Shown here: in pieces, positions 1 to 10,075 of the stretch
Layout of the letters: every line of letters begins with the position of its first letter
How positions within the stretch are numbered: position 1 is the stretch's first letter
Source of the DNA: Diospyros lotus
Taxonomy: Eukaryota; Streptophyta; Magnoliopsida; Ericales; Ebenaceae
Direction of reading: 5' to 3'
DNA: 64,000 nt
Assembly: GCF_014633365.1 (NCBI RefSeq)
Contig: NC_068347.1
Span: 34,824,116-34,888,115, forward strand
Translations under genes and position numbers: made by a program
The notes under the pieces: model-generated
What the model was told of the DNA's origin: nothing
The model's database searches: none
Seen by the model: the letters and a program-made list of their open reading frames with translations, nothing else

Positions 1-330
1 AATTCCATTTATGATTGACTTCTAAAAATTTCTTCTAGTCTATTTATGTTACCCACGGGTAATATATTTAGTTTAGTCACTTGGTGAGTAGGCTTTGTGC
101 TCTTTTTGCTTTTATCCTTGCAGTTCTTTAGGCCGAATTTCTTGGATGGAAGAGCAGGAGCTAGAAAAGCTAAACTTTAGATGCATTGGGGTTAAACTGC
201 AATGAAATTGCAGACAACACAAAATAAGTATTTCTAATCATCTAACCTGAATTCTTGAGGTACCTCCTTTGCATCAGCTAGCCTACTTTCGATTCTGTTC
301 TCAATAAAATTGTATTCATGATGAGGGAAT
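1..330 (+). repeat. Cluster-unit flank, copy 1 (FRF intron-like)
   Basis: This block recurs at 30235-30520, 39161-39400 and 61900-62290. Each copy holds the run GGGTAATATATTTAG or its remains, a pyrimidine tract ending in TTGCAG, then a stretch around CTTGGATGGAAGAGCAGGAG. In the copies at 30 and 39 kb it lies upstream of the FAR1-type exon, so it is probably intron or leader sequence of that gene. Copy 1 lacks about 65 bases present in the 61.9 kb copy, between ACCCACGGG and the next ACGGG. It marks the left unit of the tandem cluster. Confidence 0.7.
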
Positions 331-1640
331 TTTTACTTTTGTCCCCTTACTCTAGGTTTATATTTTGGTTATATGAAAATATTGATCATGTTGAATCATT
401 ATTTGCATAAGAATAATTACAGAGCACAAGAAGTAGAATGCTGAGTGGGAGAGGGAAAATTTCCAGAACATTCTCTAATTTTTGTCTGTCAAAATTACAG
501 TTTTAATCACCCATGTCTTCCTATATACGAAACAGATAATATGAACCAGGAAAAAAAAATTAAAGAAAGTTAGAAGCTCAAAACTAATAAACTCCTAATT
601 AGACTGAAATTCTAAAAATATACTAATTCCTAAATTAGTAGACTCCTAATGTCCATCTGCTTCCTTTCCTATAGTAAATATGAGTTATGAAATTGAACTT
701 ATTAGCTCTCATCAAAACAAGTGCCTGATGTGAATCTGTGATCACAGAAACTATTTAAAATATGTTTCTACAAATGTGCAAAGATGCTGACTCCATTTAT
801 ATAAGGTTTTGCTCCTTTCTGGTAGTGGGACTAAAATACTCTTCTTTTGTTCTACATGAGCTGTAAATGGTATATGTGTTTTTGGTTACTTCCTTCTGTT
901 CCCCTTCACTTTCCATGATTTTTCAAATCATATTAGTTGATGTAGTGTGATTGAAAGAAATTTGTGTTGGTTTTAGCATGAATCTTGTATTTTTAGGGGC
1001 CCCAAGGTGAAAACATTGGCACAAGTTTGGACCCCAAATAAGGGCAGCACTATTTATATTGTGAACTAGTATAGTAGGGGAGACCATGAGAATACTTCAT
1101 TTCTCTGGCAAAAGAAAAAGATAAGTTTGTTTTTATATATAGGAAAGCAAGGACACAGAGAGCTTATAACACAACCAAACATGTGCTCACCTCCAATAAA
1201 AACCAAGTCCCATTAGACCTGATGTATCAAGGAATTTGCGACACGTGTTTATAAAATGGCATATAAAACAATAAAATAAACTTAGCCATTCTTGTAGAGA
1301 CATCAGATTTATAGGATGTTAGCATTTCGTTGACCACAAACCTTGGGCTGCTGGGCATCTGTCCTTCCGGCTAGCTAGTGAGCGGTTCTTTCGGGTTCTC
1401 TCATATACAAAAGAGATGATAGAGAAGCTACATAAAATGGAACTATCTTCGTCAATTCATATCGTCATCAACCTATAACATAATAGAGGTTTATTCTTAA
1501 GTTGTATATTGGAATTAGAAATTTCAATTTTGAACTCTTGCTCTCTTAGATATTTTATTACTATAATTGTAAATTTTCCTTTGTAACTGTTGTTGCAAGT
1601 TGAAATGTTCGATTGGAAGATGGAATATACTCTTATATGG
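331..1640. other. Intergenic, no gene seen
   Basis: This is AT-rich sequence with short open frames only. I found no recognisable protein or repeat boundary in it. In the other units this interval carries FRF-gene pieces; here they are missing. Confidence 0.5.
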
Positions 1641-1992
1641 CTTGCATAAGCAGGATAGTTCATTTATGCCTGTAAAAGGGATATCAACTCCATTTAATGG
1701 CAATTGAGGGTTAGTTATATGATGTTTTTGTCTTGCAATAATAGTGTATTCTATAGTACTATCTAACAGTGTAATCTGTGGGCATTATTATCTCAACAAA
1801 TCTTCAAATCCACTCTCTACAACATTATCAAAAACAAATAAAACAAATATACACCTCTTTTGAAATGAATAATATCCTAGCTAGTTAGTGAATCCATTCT
1901 GTAACATTGCATAAATGATCTGAGACTTTTTCCTTCAGGCCTCAGCTGCAAACAGAAGAGATGGTTGTCTGGCAAGAGATCCATTTTGAGCT
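1641..1992 (-). other. 3' flank of NLR1, conserved in all four units
   Basis: The sequence just past the NLR stop codon is conserved with 22990-23340, 34870-35225 and 62500-62848. Shared landmarks include the run around CTCCATTTAATGGC and the run CTCTCTACAACATTATCAAA. It probably includes the 3' untranslated region and polyadenylation region, and it shows that the duplicated unit extends beyond the coding sequence. The exact transcript end cannot be read from sequence alone. Confidence 0.6.
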
Positions 1993-4761
1993 TCATTGAT
2001 CCTTAAATTGTAGGTCACTTGCATAATTTTGGAATTCCTTAGGAGCACAGACTTTGTTTCTCAATCCTTGAAGCCAGAAACCAAACTTAACAGTTGGTAT
2101 ATGCTCCACAATCCAATGGTCTTGGCCTTTGTCTGGTAGCATTCTGTTTAGGAACTTTGTAGGCATATGACGAAAGTGAAGAGTTGTGAGTTTCCTAAGA
2201 TGACGGATCCCTGAAGGAACCTCTTGTAGATGCTGACATGGCCCAATTATTAGCTCTTCAAGAAGAGTCAATGCCCCTTCCTCTATTATCACTGAACGCA
2301 ATCCCCTCTGAGAAATAAGATTTAGCATCTTAAGTTTTGGAAACCATCCAGCCATAAAAGACAGTTGCTCTCCATAACACGCATCAATGAGACTAAGCCT
2401 TACCAGGTTAGGCAAAGCTTGAAGCCCTTGTAGTTGATCATTAACCAAACCTGACCACTGCAGTTGTAGATCTTTTAGATTTTGAAGTTGAGCAATCCAG
2501 CATGGCAGCTTTTTCAAACGTCCACCCAAGGCGAGTCGCTCAAGAGATTCAGGTGGAGCAGAAACCGAGTCGAAATCCAAAATCTCATGTTCACTTATAG
2601 CGCCTACTGCAAAAAATTTAAGATGTTTCATATTCTGAATGCTGTTAAAAAGATCCCTGCAATTTTCTGTTCTCAATTTGTGGATTCCCAACTTCCTCAG
2701 GTTCTGCAAATTCTGAAGCTCTTTAAATAGGCTGACTGCATCATAATTTACCTCCACAAGCCATAGCTTCTGCAACTCCAATAAACAACCAATCCCTCCT
2801 CGCATCTTCACCCCTTGTACGGAATCTAAACTAATATTCCAATGGTCATAGTTAAATGCCAAAAGATGCCTCAACTTGTGGAGCCTGTTGATTTGGGAAG
2901 GTAGCTCACGCACAAGACAATATTTCAAATCCAGAGTCTGCAGATTGCGCAGCTTGCCAATTGACTTGGGAATCACTGTCACCTTTGTATGCCTTACACT
3001 TAGGTACCTCAAATGAAATAGATTTCCCACTTCTTTATGAATCTGAACCAAAGGCGAATCACTAAGATCTAGCATTTTCAGAAGCTTGAAATTTATTGCT
3101 AGTGTACTCATCAGGGGTTTCTCTGGCAACTTAGCCACTTGAAAAAGCAAAATTGAACGAATCCAGGATATCTTAGCCCTTCCAAGAACGTTGTCCAAAT
3201 TGTAATCCATATGTATTGACAATCTTCGAGAAATATCATTGAAATTCGAATTCTCTACTCCTAAAACATGACAAAAATTCAGCTCTATAGACTTTGTCAC
3301 GATGATCTCTCGCACCACATCATGCACCCTGCACTTTTTAATTCTCCCATCAGGTTTCTTACTTGACACTTGAACCAAGTTTCTATGGATGAGCTCGGTC
3401 AAGTATTCTTCTGCAACTTCTTCTAAAGTTTTCCCTCTCTGTTCTTCAATGAAGCCCTCTGCTATCCACAACCGAATCAATCGTCCACAATTAATAGAGT
3501 AATCCTCAGGTATTATGCCAAAGTACAAGAAACAGGATCTGAGGTAGTAGGGCAAATCATGGTAACTAAGCAACACAATTTTTGAGATGCTTGTAAGGGC
3601 AGGTTTCATTTGTAACTCAGAGCCTAGGCTATCGTAGAACCTTTTCCATTCTGATGCAACCTTGTTTTTGATGGACAGAATACCACTTATTGCCACAATA
3701 GCAAGTGGCAATCCTTCACATTTTTTAACGATTCGAAGAGATATGTTCTTCAATTCAGGGGGACAGCGGCCTTCAAAGTCCCTTTGGAATGCCTTCATGC
3801 AGAAGAGGTCCCAAGCCTTCTCTTCGGGCAGGGGCTGAAGCCAGTGGATATGATCCCATGGCGATTCTTTGCTAAAAACTGCAACCTCCTCACTGCGGGT
3901 GGTGATGATTATCCTGTTGTCTTTCCCATTTCTGGGCAAAGCATGTTTAATGAATTCCCAAAAACTTGTTGTCCATACATCATCAAAGACAATTAGATAA
4001 CTGCTCTGAGTTAGAAATTCCTTCAGCTTGTGAACGAGTGAATTCTGGCCCATTGTATCAATTCCTTCAGATTGGTAAAACTGTTTCAGCGTTGTTCTGA
4101 GTATCTCCTCTGACTTGTATGATCTAGAGACAGGGACCCAAGCGCAGCAATGAAAGTGTCCGGCCACGGTTTCCTTTCCATAGACATTGCTGGCAAGAGT
4201 GGTCTTGCCGACTCCAGGCATCCCCACTACCGAAATCACCATTCGTTTTGACTCCTTGGATATCAATTGCCGGGACAATTCATCTCTGAGGGATTCAATT
4301 CCCACGAGTTCATCTTCCTCGAGGAAGAGGGAAGCCACTCGAGGATCATGCCACGGCCGTTCAATTCTTTTGCTCCCTGATCCTTGTATCACACTGAATC
4401 CATACCTGTCAGCTCTCTCCTTGATCTCACCAATCGTCCGTTTGATGTCTTGAATCTGAGAGGCTATGTTTACTCTGCGGAATAAACTGCCAAAACGACG
4501 CCTTCTTCCTCGATCAAGCATGTATTCATCGATCACATCCTCGATTTGGTACGCCACTTCCCGGACCTGCTTCACCCAAACCATGGCGATTTCATCTCCG
4601 GTTTCTGCCCTAAGATCGGCATCTTTTAGGAAAGACTTTATGCTCTCCAATTCAGCTTTGATGCTCGCAACATCTCGGCGGACATTGCTCAAAAGCTTTG
4701 TTTCGTTGACTATCAGTGGCGCCAAAGTCTGGATCACGGAGTCTACAACGCAGTACTCCAT
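1993..4761 (-). CDS. NLR1: RPM1-like CC-NB-ARC-LRR immune receptor
   Basis: Predicted 922-residue intracellular NLR receptor. The order of domains is clear. A coiled-coil N-terminus has the EDVID motif at residues 74-78. The NB-ARC domain has the P-loop GMPGVGKTT (180-188), kinase-2 LIVFDDVW (256-263), RNBS-B with ITTR (about 286-289), GLPLAI (350-355), RNBS-D CFLYFGIIPEDY (410-421) and a VHD form of the MHD motif (479-481). Leucine-rich repeats run from about residue 545 to the end. Length and motif style fit the RPM1 clade; there is no TIR or RPW8 domain. I chose the ATG at 4761 because it aligns with the starts of NLR2 and NLR3. An in-frame ATG at 4893 would add 44 residues with an arginine run coded by a leader repeat and is probably untranslated. 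Compared with NLR2 it lacks eight residues after RNBS-A. The gene has no visible intron. The target and recognition specificity are unknown. Confidence 0.93.
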   Translation of the reverse strand: MEYCVVDSVIQTLAPLIVNETKLLSNVRRDVASIKAELESIKSFLKDADLRAETGDEIAMVWVKQVREVAYQIEDVIDEYMLDRGRRRRFGSLFRRVNIASQIQDIKRTIGEIKERADRYGFSVIQGSGSKRIERPWHDPRVASLFLEEDELVGIESLRDELSRQLISKESKRMVISVVGMPGVGKTTLASNVYGKETVAGHFHCCAWVPVSRSYKSEEILRTTLKQFYQSEGIDTMGQNSLVHKLKEFLTQSSYLIVFDDVWTTSFWEFIKHALPRNGKDNRIIITTRSEEVAVFSKESPWDHIHWLQPLPEEKAWDLFCMKAFQRDFEGRCPPELKNISLRIVKKCEGLPLAIVAISGILSIKNKVASEWKRFYDSLGSELQMKPALTSISKIVLLSYHDLPYYLRSCFLYFGIIPEDYSINCGRLIRLWIAEGFIEEQRGKTLEEVAEEYLTELIHRNLVQVSSKKPDGRIKKCRVHDVVREIIVTKSIELNFCHVLGVENSNFNDISRRLSIHMDYNLDNVLGRAKISWIRSILLFQVAKLPEKPLMSTLAINFKLLKMLDLSDSPLVQIHKEVGNLFHLRYLSVRHTKVTVIPKSIGKLRNLQTLDLKYCLVRELPSQINRLHKLRHLLAFNYDHWNISLDSVQGVKMRGGIGCLLELQKLWLVEVNYDAVSLFKELQNLQNLRKLGIHKLRTENCRDLFNSIQNMKHLKFFAVGAISEHEILDFDSVSAPPESLERLALGGRLKKLPCWIAQLQNLKDLQLQWSGLVNDQLQGLQALPNLVRLSLIDACYGEQLSFMAGWFPKLKMLNLISQRGLRSVIIEEGALTLLEELIIGPCQHLQEVPSGIRHLRKLTTLHFRHMPTKFLNRMLPDKGQDHWIVEHIPTVKFGFWLQGLRNKVCAPKEFQNYASDLQFKDQ

Positions 4762-4920
4762 TACTCTGAATCCAGTTCTTCTTCTTCTTCTTCTTCTTCT
4801 TCCTCTACTCCTCAATTTTGCTATGGCGTCGCTGAATCGACCTACTTTCCTTGACTTCACAAAGTCTTTGTTCGGTTGCCTGCTGTTTACCATTAGGTTG
4901 CAGACGTTGTACTTTGACGT
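4762..4920 (-). promoter_or_regulatory. NLR1 leader with (GAA)n repeat
   Basis: The leader matches those of NLR2 and NLR3 in the stretch GCTATGGCGTCGCTGAATCG (4821-4840 on the plus strand) and in the following CGACCTACTTTCCTTGAC. Between that block and the start codon, NLR1 has an expanded TTC/GAA microsatellite at 4776-4803. Similarity to the other leaders ends near 4865, so its promoter is not the same as theirs. Confidence 0.5.
4776..4803. repeat. TTC microsatellite in NLR1 leader
   Basis: About nine TTC units lie just upstream of the NLR1 start codon. Read on the minus strand in frame with NLR1 they give a run of arginine codons. NLR2 and NLR3 have much shorter TTC/TTCTC tracts at the same place. 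Confidence 0.85.
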
Positions 4921-7022
4921 TTAATATATCCTAAAAGACATCTGGCATATGCAAATGCACCCATAATTTAATTCGGAGAATTTCAATTATACGCATAATA
5001 ATTTGAATATATGGCATATTATATAAGATGTAATATCACATAATGTACCCATAATTTGAATATATTGTCGATTGCGATTTTTGATAAATTTAAAATTTAA
5101 AATATACTTTATCCCTACTTACTACTATGTATTTAGATTATAAACACATAATATGAATTCTATGAGTATACGTGTTTTGACAGAATGATATTTACGAATA
5201 GGACAATACTATCCTAAATTTCAAGAAAGACACTTCTAGCTAGGAGTGGGTGGGGGAGGGTTAGTGATAGATGTTTTTATCTTTGGATTTATTATGATAA
5301 ATGATATGAATGTCGATATTTCAACTGAAATACAGTAGCTGCAAGGAAACACACTGATCCAGAGCAGAATGTGCAATGAGAAACATAGCAGGAAAACAAA
5401 CAGATAACAAGACTTGAATCTACAGCCTCCTGGAATGACAACATTAATACAATGTTTACTTACCACTCATCCAGAAAACTTAAATTATAAGAAAGGGGCC
5501 CATTAATATGTGTCAAATTTTATGGAACATCTTTCTAAATTTGTAAAATCACTACTGTTGGCTGTTGCTTTACTACCATCGAGTAGAGGAATTAGTGTCT
5601 AAACTTCATTAAACCTGCACTACTCTTTGTTCTCTCTATTATGATGCAGCCTGTGGACTAGAAAGAAAAAAGCTCTTGATTCTCCCCTTGTTTCAAGTTT
5701 GACAATATGTGCAGTTCAACTATTGGCCTTCTTGTCTTTTTCAGTTGAAATAGATAAATTGGAGCATTTAACCCATTCTATGCAATGTGATCCACGCGAT
5801 CATGTAAATGTCCCATTATCATGTTAGTTATGCTAAAACAATCAATCGTAGGATACTTATTTAGGATACATCTTTATCGTTCTTAACAATTTCAGGCTTG
5901 TAGAAGAACTGCTAGACTGAAATGGAGAACCTCGACCTAGCCTGCAGACCATGCTCCTAAATGCATCCAGCATTGTGTTGAAATGTCTGGAATATTGGAC
6001 AGTTTAATCAATACAACTGCTCTAGTAGTACTACAGATGTAAAAAAGAGACATTATCACATTTTGTTTTAATAGTAGTAGATTATAATTTAGAGGATATG
6101 ACCACACAGAGAGATGGCTGGAGGTTTAGAATTCATATAACCAAGCCTACCTAGTGAGTTGGCCATGGATACTAGTAGCTTTTGTTTATGAAAGTTTTGG
6201 GTTGTGGAATTTGCCTGGCTTATGAACTTGTGATGCTAGACTTCACTACGGTTGAATATTTTGCATCTATATATTTGAAAAATTTTGTCAAGCAAGAAAC
6301 ACATAATAATACATAAAATTATGTAGCTGGGAGTTGATGCCTATCTGCTTTTGGTGATGCAAAATGCTTTGGCTGCAAAATAGCCCCATTATTGAGTACC
6401 AAGTGTTTGGTAGTTATTTGCCTTCTTTTCCCCCTAAGCTTTGTTCGTTCGAAATCTGCATACCAGTCTTGATATTGGTTGAAAGTAGTAGACCTGTTGG
6501 GCAACATGAATCCGTATATCTACTGAAGCTTTATGTAAAGGGGCTCGTCAATAAAAAGGGGAACATAAGAATATAGTAATAGGGTCTTCTATTCATCATA
6601 TAGAACATCATGTGGATGATAGGTGTATTATCTTCTTGTTTTGTAGTGTGCTTTTCGCATCTATTCTACTTGGCAAGATGAGAAAGATCTCAAGATTTGG
6701 AAACTATCAAATGAGTTATAACGCAAGATAGGTATCTTAAGAGTATTAGCAATCCATGCAAAAAATTCTACTCTTGTCAGGTATTTGTTTGCAAAAACAT
6801 TATTGTTTAACTTGCAAGAAAGACATATGCCTAACATTACAATACAAAAAAAGAAAGCATATCTCACTTCCACAATGTGATTGTATTGAATCTCGGTTTA
6901 ACTTGCAATAGAATTTTTACATTCAACAATTTAAAAAAATGGGATAATGCATTCTTCAATCTACTCAGTGAAATAAAATCCTAAATTTGTCTCTATTTTG
7001 AATCTTTTATCGCTAACAATGA
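4921..7022. other. Intergenic, no gene seen
   Basis: AT-rich sequence with no recognisable protein and no paired repeat ends. Open frames here (for example near 5240-5460 and 6320-6580) are short, lack homologs I recognise and are not conserved elsewhere in the window. Confidence 0.5.
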
Positions 7023-7825
7023 GGGTGTGTTTGATTGTAAGGGTGGAATTTAAATGAAAAGAAAATGAATTTTAGGGAATTGAATTCTAGGGAAAATAAA
7101 TTCCTAAAAATTAAAAATTTAAGCTATTTGATTGGTATAATTTTTTACCTAGAAAATGATATTATTTTCCATCTTTTAGTGTTTGATTGGTACTATTTTT
7201 CATAAAATTAGATAATTTTCTTGGTATTTCGTGTTTGATAGGCATTATTTTTAATGGAAAATGACACATTTTTCATGAAATTCAATGGTAAAAATGTATT
7301 AAAAAAATATTAAATCTTGTATAAAAAAATTAAAATAATAACGTATTTTAAATTAATTAAATTATTTTCTCAAAAAATAAAACTACAAAATTAATTTTTT
7401 TTTGTTTTCTAAAGAAATAATTTATATATAATTTTTTACGTATTCACTTTTTATATATTTATATTTATTAATTATTAAATTTTTGACATATTTATTTTTT
7501 ATATATATATTTATATTTATTAAATAACCATCCCAAATTTAACATATTCACTTTTTATACATATATTTATATTTATTAAATAACACCCCCCTCAAACCAA
7601 ACCACCCAGCGGCCGCCCACCTCCAATTTTTCAATTGTCAGGAAAATTTTATCTCTTGCCCCCAAGGAATTTGATTTCCTGAATTTGAAGAAAAATGGCC
7701 TCACGTGATCATTACTGGAAAAATGAATTCCCTGAAAAAAAAAATGTTATCAAATAATGCAAAAGTTGAAAAATGAGTGAAAAAATTACATTTTCTTTGA
7801 AAAATTTAGGCTATCAAATGCGTCC
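7023..7825. mobile_element. Harbinger/Tourist-like MITE, about 0.8 kb
   Basis: The left end reads GGGTGTGTTTGATTG and the right end reads CTATCAAATGCGTCC, an inverted pair. The ends are flanked by TGA on the left and TAA on the right, an imperfect match to the three-base TWA duplication of PIF/Harbinger elements. The interior is AT-rich and noncoding, with an internally repeated GTGTTTGAT phrase. Confidence 0.6.
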
Positions 7826-8134
7826 TAAGTTCTCTTTATTGTATCTTCTTTCATAGTTCCAATGTCAATCCCAATAATTACATTGATTTTTTTTTCATTT
7901 TCTAAAAATTTTCTTTCTACTATGCACTACATTTAGTGTGTGTAAGTTATGCATATAAGTCAAACAAAAATAGGACTCAATAGGCTCGTAAATAAAAGGA
8001 TTGGGTTTATTAGAATAAAAACTTAATTTTGTACTCAATACATCTAATTGAAATAGTTGGAAAGCCGATTTGAACATTGTCTATTTTATTTTTTTATTTG
8101 TTACATAATACGAGTAAACCTATATGCGTGTATA

Positions 8135-8385
8135 TATTATGAAAATTTTATTTAAATGCTTAAATTTATTTTTTTTAATTGATATTTTATATTAATATGA
8201 TATAAAATATAAAATACTAATACAAAATATTATTATAAATATTTAAGTTAAATATTTAAATAGCATTTAGTTATATAGCAATAACTTTCAAGGCATTTAG
8301 TTTCATGGTTCACGGGTTTTTCAGTATGGAGCCTGCTTCCATAAATTGATTTGAGAACTGACTTCAAAAGTATCTTAGCAGAGGT
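8135..8385. repeat. Duplicated block, copy A (pairs with 59155-59770)
   Basis: This block matches 59155-59770, including the stretch GGGTTTTTC(A/T)GTATGGAGCC and the stretch TTGAGAACTGACTTCAAAAG. The second copy carries a roughly 350-base insertion that is absent here, so this copy gives the empty site. No coding potential is seen. Confidence 0.75.
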
Positions 8386-8399
8386 CTTGGGGGATTTCA

Positions 8400-8720
8400 A
8401 CCTCGTCACTTCATTGTCTTGTAAGCTATATTCTCGAGACTCGAGGCCTATCCAAAGCTTCAACGCTCGATGTCTATTCATTGAGACGACATGTAATGGT
8501 CGGTCTCAACTTGACAAGGGAAAATCTTAGCCTGACTAGGAGAAATTCTAGTCTGATAAAGGAAAATCCCAATCAGACCATGGAATCCTAGCCTGACCAG
8601 CTCTATTGTTCCACTGTCTTGCAAGCTACATTCCATAGATCCGAGACCAAGAATACCCAAGTCCTAAGCTTCCACTCCCGAGGTCCACTTGTCGAAGCGA
8701 CGCGTGGTGGGTAGTCTCAC
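8400..8720. repeat. Diverged direct repeat, period about 200 bp
   Basis: Two diverged copies begin near 8407 and 8609. Each has a TGTCTTG(T/C)AAGCTA core, an AAGCTTC(A/C)AC core, and a tail of the form GTGGTGGGTAGTCTCA or its variant. The region between them has a repeated CTGAC/CTGAT phrase. Function is unknown. Confidence 0.55.
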
Positions 8721-8731
8721 ATATCATCATC

Positions 8732-8861
8732 AGTACAAGTTTCACATCATACAAACAAATCAAACTCAACATTCAGTAAAGAATATGGCTATCATTGGTC
8801 GGGACTTTGTGTGTTCAAGAGAATGATTTCGTGTAGCAAATCGTGTGTTCAGAAAAGACAC
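8732..8861 (+). pseudogene. FRF-like (FAR1-domain) exon fragment
   Basis: This short fragment aligns with the FAR1 DNA-binding exon at 30923-31467. It encodes the segment GRDFVCSRE in frame and then has a stop where the other copies have glycine. It carries 21 bases that the copies at 30.9 and 39.8 kb lack and does not have a five-base insertion found in both of them, so its reading frame through this point is unbroken. Similarity ends at a Harbinger-like MITE that begins at 8865. It has no expression capacity by itself and is a relic of a duplicated gene. Confidence 0.75.
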
Positions 8862-8864
8862 TTA

Positions 8865-9038
8865 GGGTGTGTTTGATAGGCATGAAAAATGAGGGTGGAA
8901 TTCGAATTCCATCTTAGTTCAAAAAGTGTAAATTTTCCTTGAAATCAAGGAATTGGAATTCCTAGGGGTTGGAGTGAGAATTGAAATTCTATGGAATTAG
9001 AATTCCATCCTTATTTTCCACCTCTATCAAACGCACCC
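8865..9038. mobile_element. Harbinger/Tourist-like MITE with TTA target duplication
   Basis: This 174-base element begins GGGTGTGTTTGATAG and ends CTATCAAACGCACCC. The inverted similarity extends inward for about 45 bases. Both ends abut TTA (8862-8864 and 9039-9041), the three-base duplication expected of PIF/Harbinger elements. It inserted next to, or cut, the FAR1-type fragment on its left. Confidence 0.85.
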
Positions 9039-9329
9039 TTAGAAATATCAAACACCTAGAAATTTCCTCTATCTAACTTGGAATTTCGTCCGAAGAGACC
9101 ACTTAGATACCTAATATCATATTAAATATCTTTTATAATAGGATTATGCTAATTTCAAGATATATTTTAGAAATTTATTTGTATAATAGTGTGTTTATTT
9201 TGTTTCAAAAAATCAACAAGTCACCTAGAGATTAACTCTTTTTTATTTATTAAAAATAACAATATTATCAAATTTTGTATGTCATTGTTTGAGTGTTTAT
9301 TTTAATTAATAAAGACATTTTATAAGTTT

Positions 9330-10075
9330 ATATACTTCATTTTTTTAGCTAAGAGTTATAAATCCATTAGATTGATTCATATAAATCTTCATTTAAAAAT
9401 GCTATTTTTATATCTATTTGATGAATTTTTAACTTATAAATAGAAACAATTATAACTAGCATTCTTTTAAATATTTTATGAATTACTGATGAGAATGTAT
9501 TAAATCCTTTAACAACAAGTGTAGTTTTAAATTTATCTATGGTTGCATTTGGTCTTAATTTTTTCTTAAAAATTCATTTACAGCCAATGATTTTACAATC
9601 AGGGGTAAATCAATTAAAACCCATTTATTATTCCTCATTAAGGAATTTATTTCGTCGTCTATTACTTTTTTACCAAACAAACATCTACTGATTTCATAAT
9701 ATCATTATAAGTTATTGGATTATTTTCTACTAGAAAAATTTTCAAAATAAAAAACAAAACTTTTTTCAATTTTTCTTCTTTTGCTCCTTCCCAAATTAGA
9801 ATCATCATCTTTATTAGATTTAGAATTTGATGTTTCATTTATAGAAGAATTGGAATTAAAGCCTATTGAAGTATTTATTTTTTTTAAAGAAAAAATATTA
9901 TCATAAAAAAAAACATCATTGGCCTCAATAATTATGTTTGTGTAAATATCATTATAATTAGATTTAATAACTAAAAATCTATTGGTGCTACTAGGGAATA
10001 TCTAACAAAAATGCAATTAATAGTTTTAAGACCAAGTTTTCGCTTTTTATATACAAGAATGCAAACTTTTGCTAA
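9330..10075 (-). pseudogene. Decayed Ty1/copia pol fragment
   Basis: Read on the minus strand, with several stops and small indels, this region gives the copia reverse transcriptase signatures GCKWIFKKKLRP, TLVVKGF and HQIDIKIAFLNEDLYE in that order. Before them come EINSLMRNNKWVL and a linker-like segment with KRKLGLKT and IFVRYS. This is the known order of the region between integrase and reverse transcriptase in Ty1/copia. No LTR could be assigned. The fragment is old. Confidence 0.75.

Noticed and set aside
4761..4893. Upstream ATG of NLR1 as the true start
   Set aside because: The extension is coded by a leader microsatellite and is absent from NLR2 and NLR3, whose starts align with 4761.
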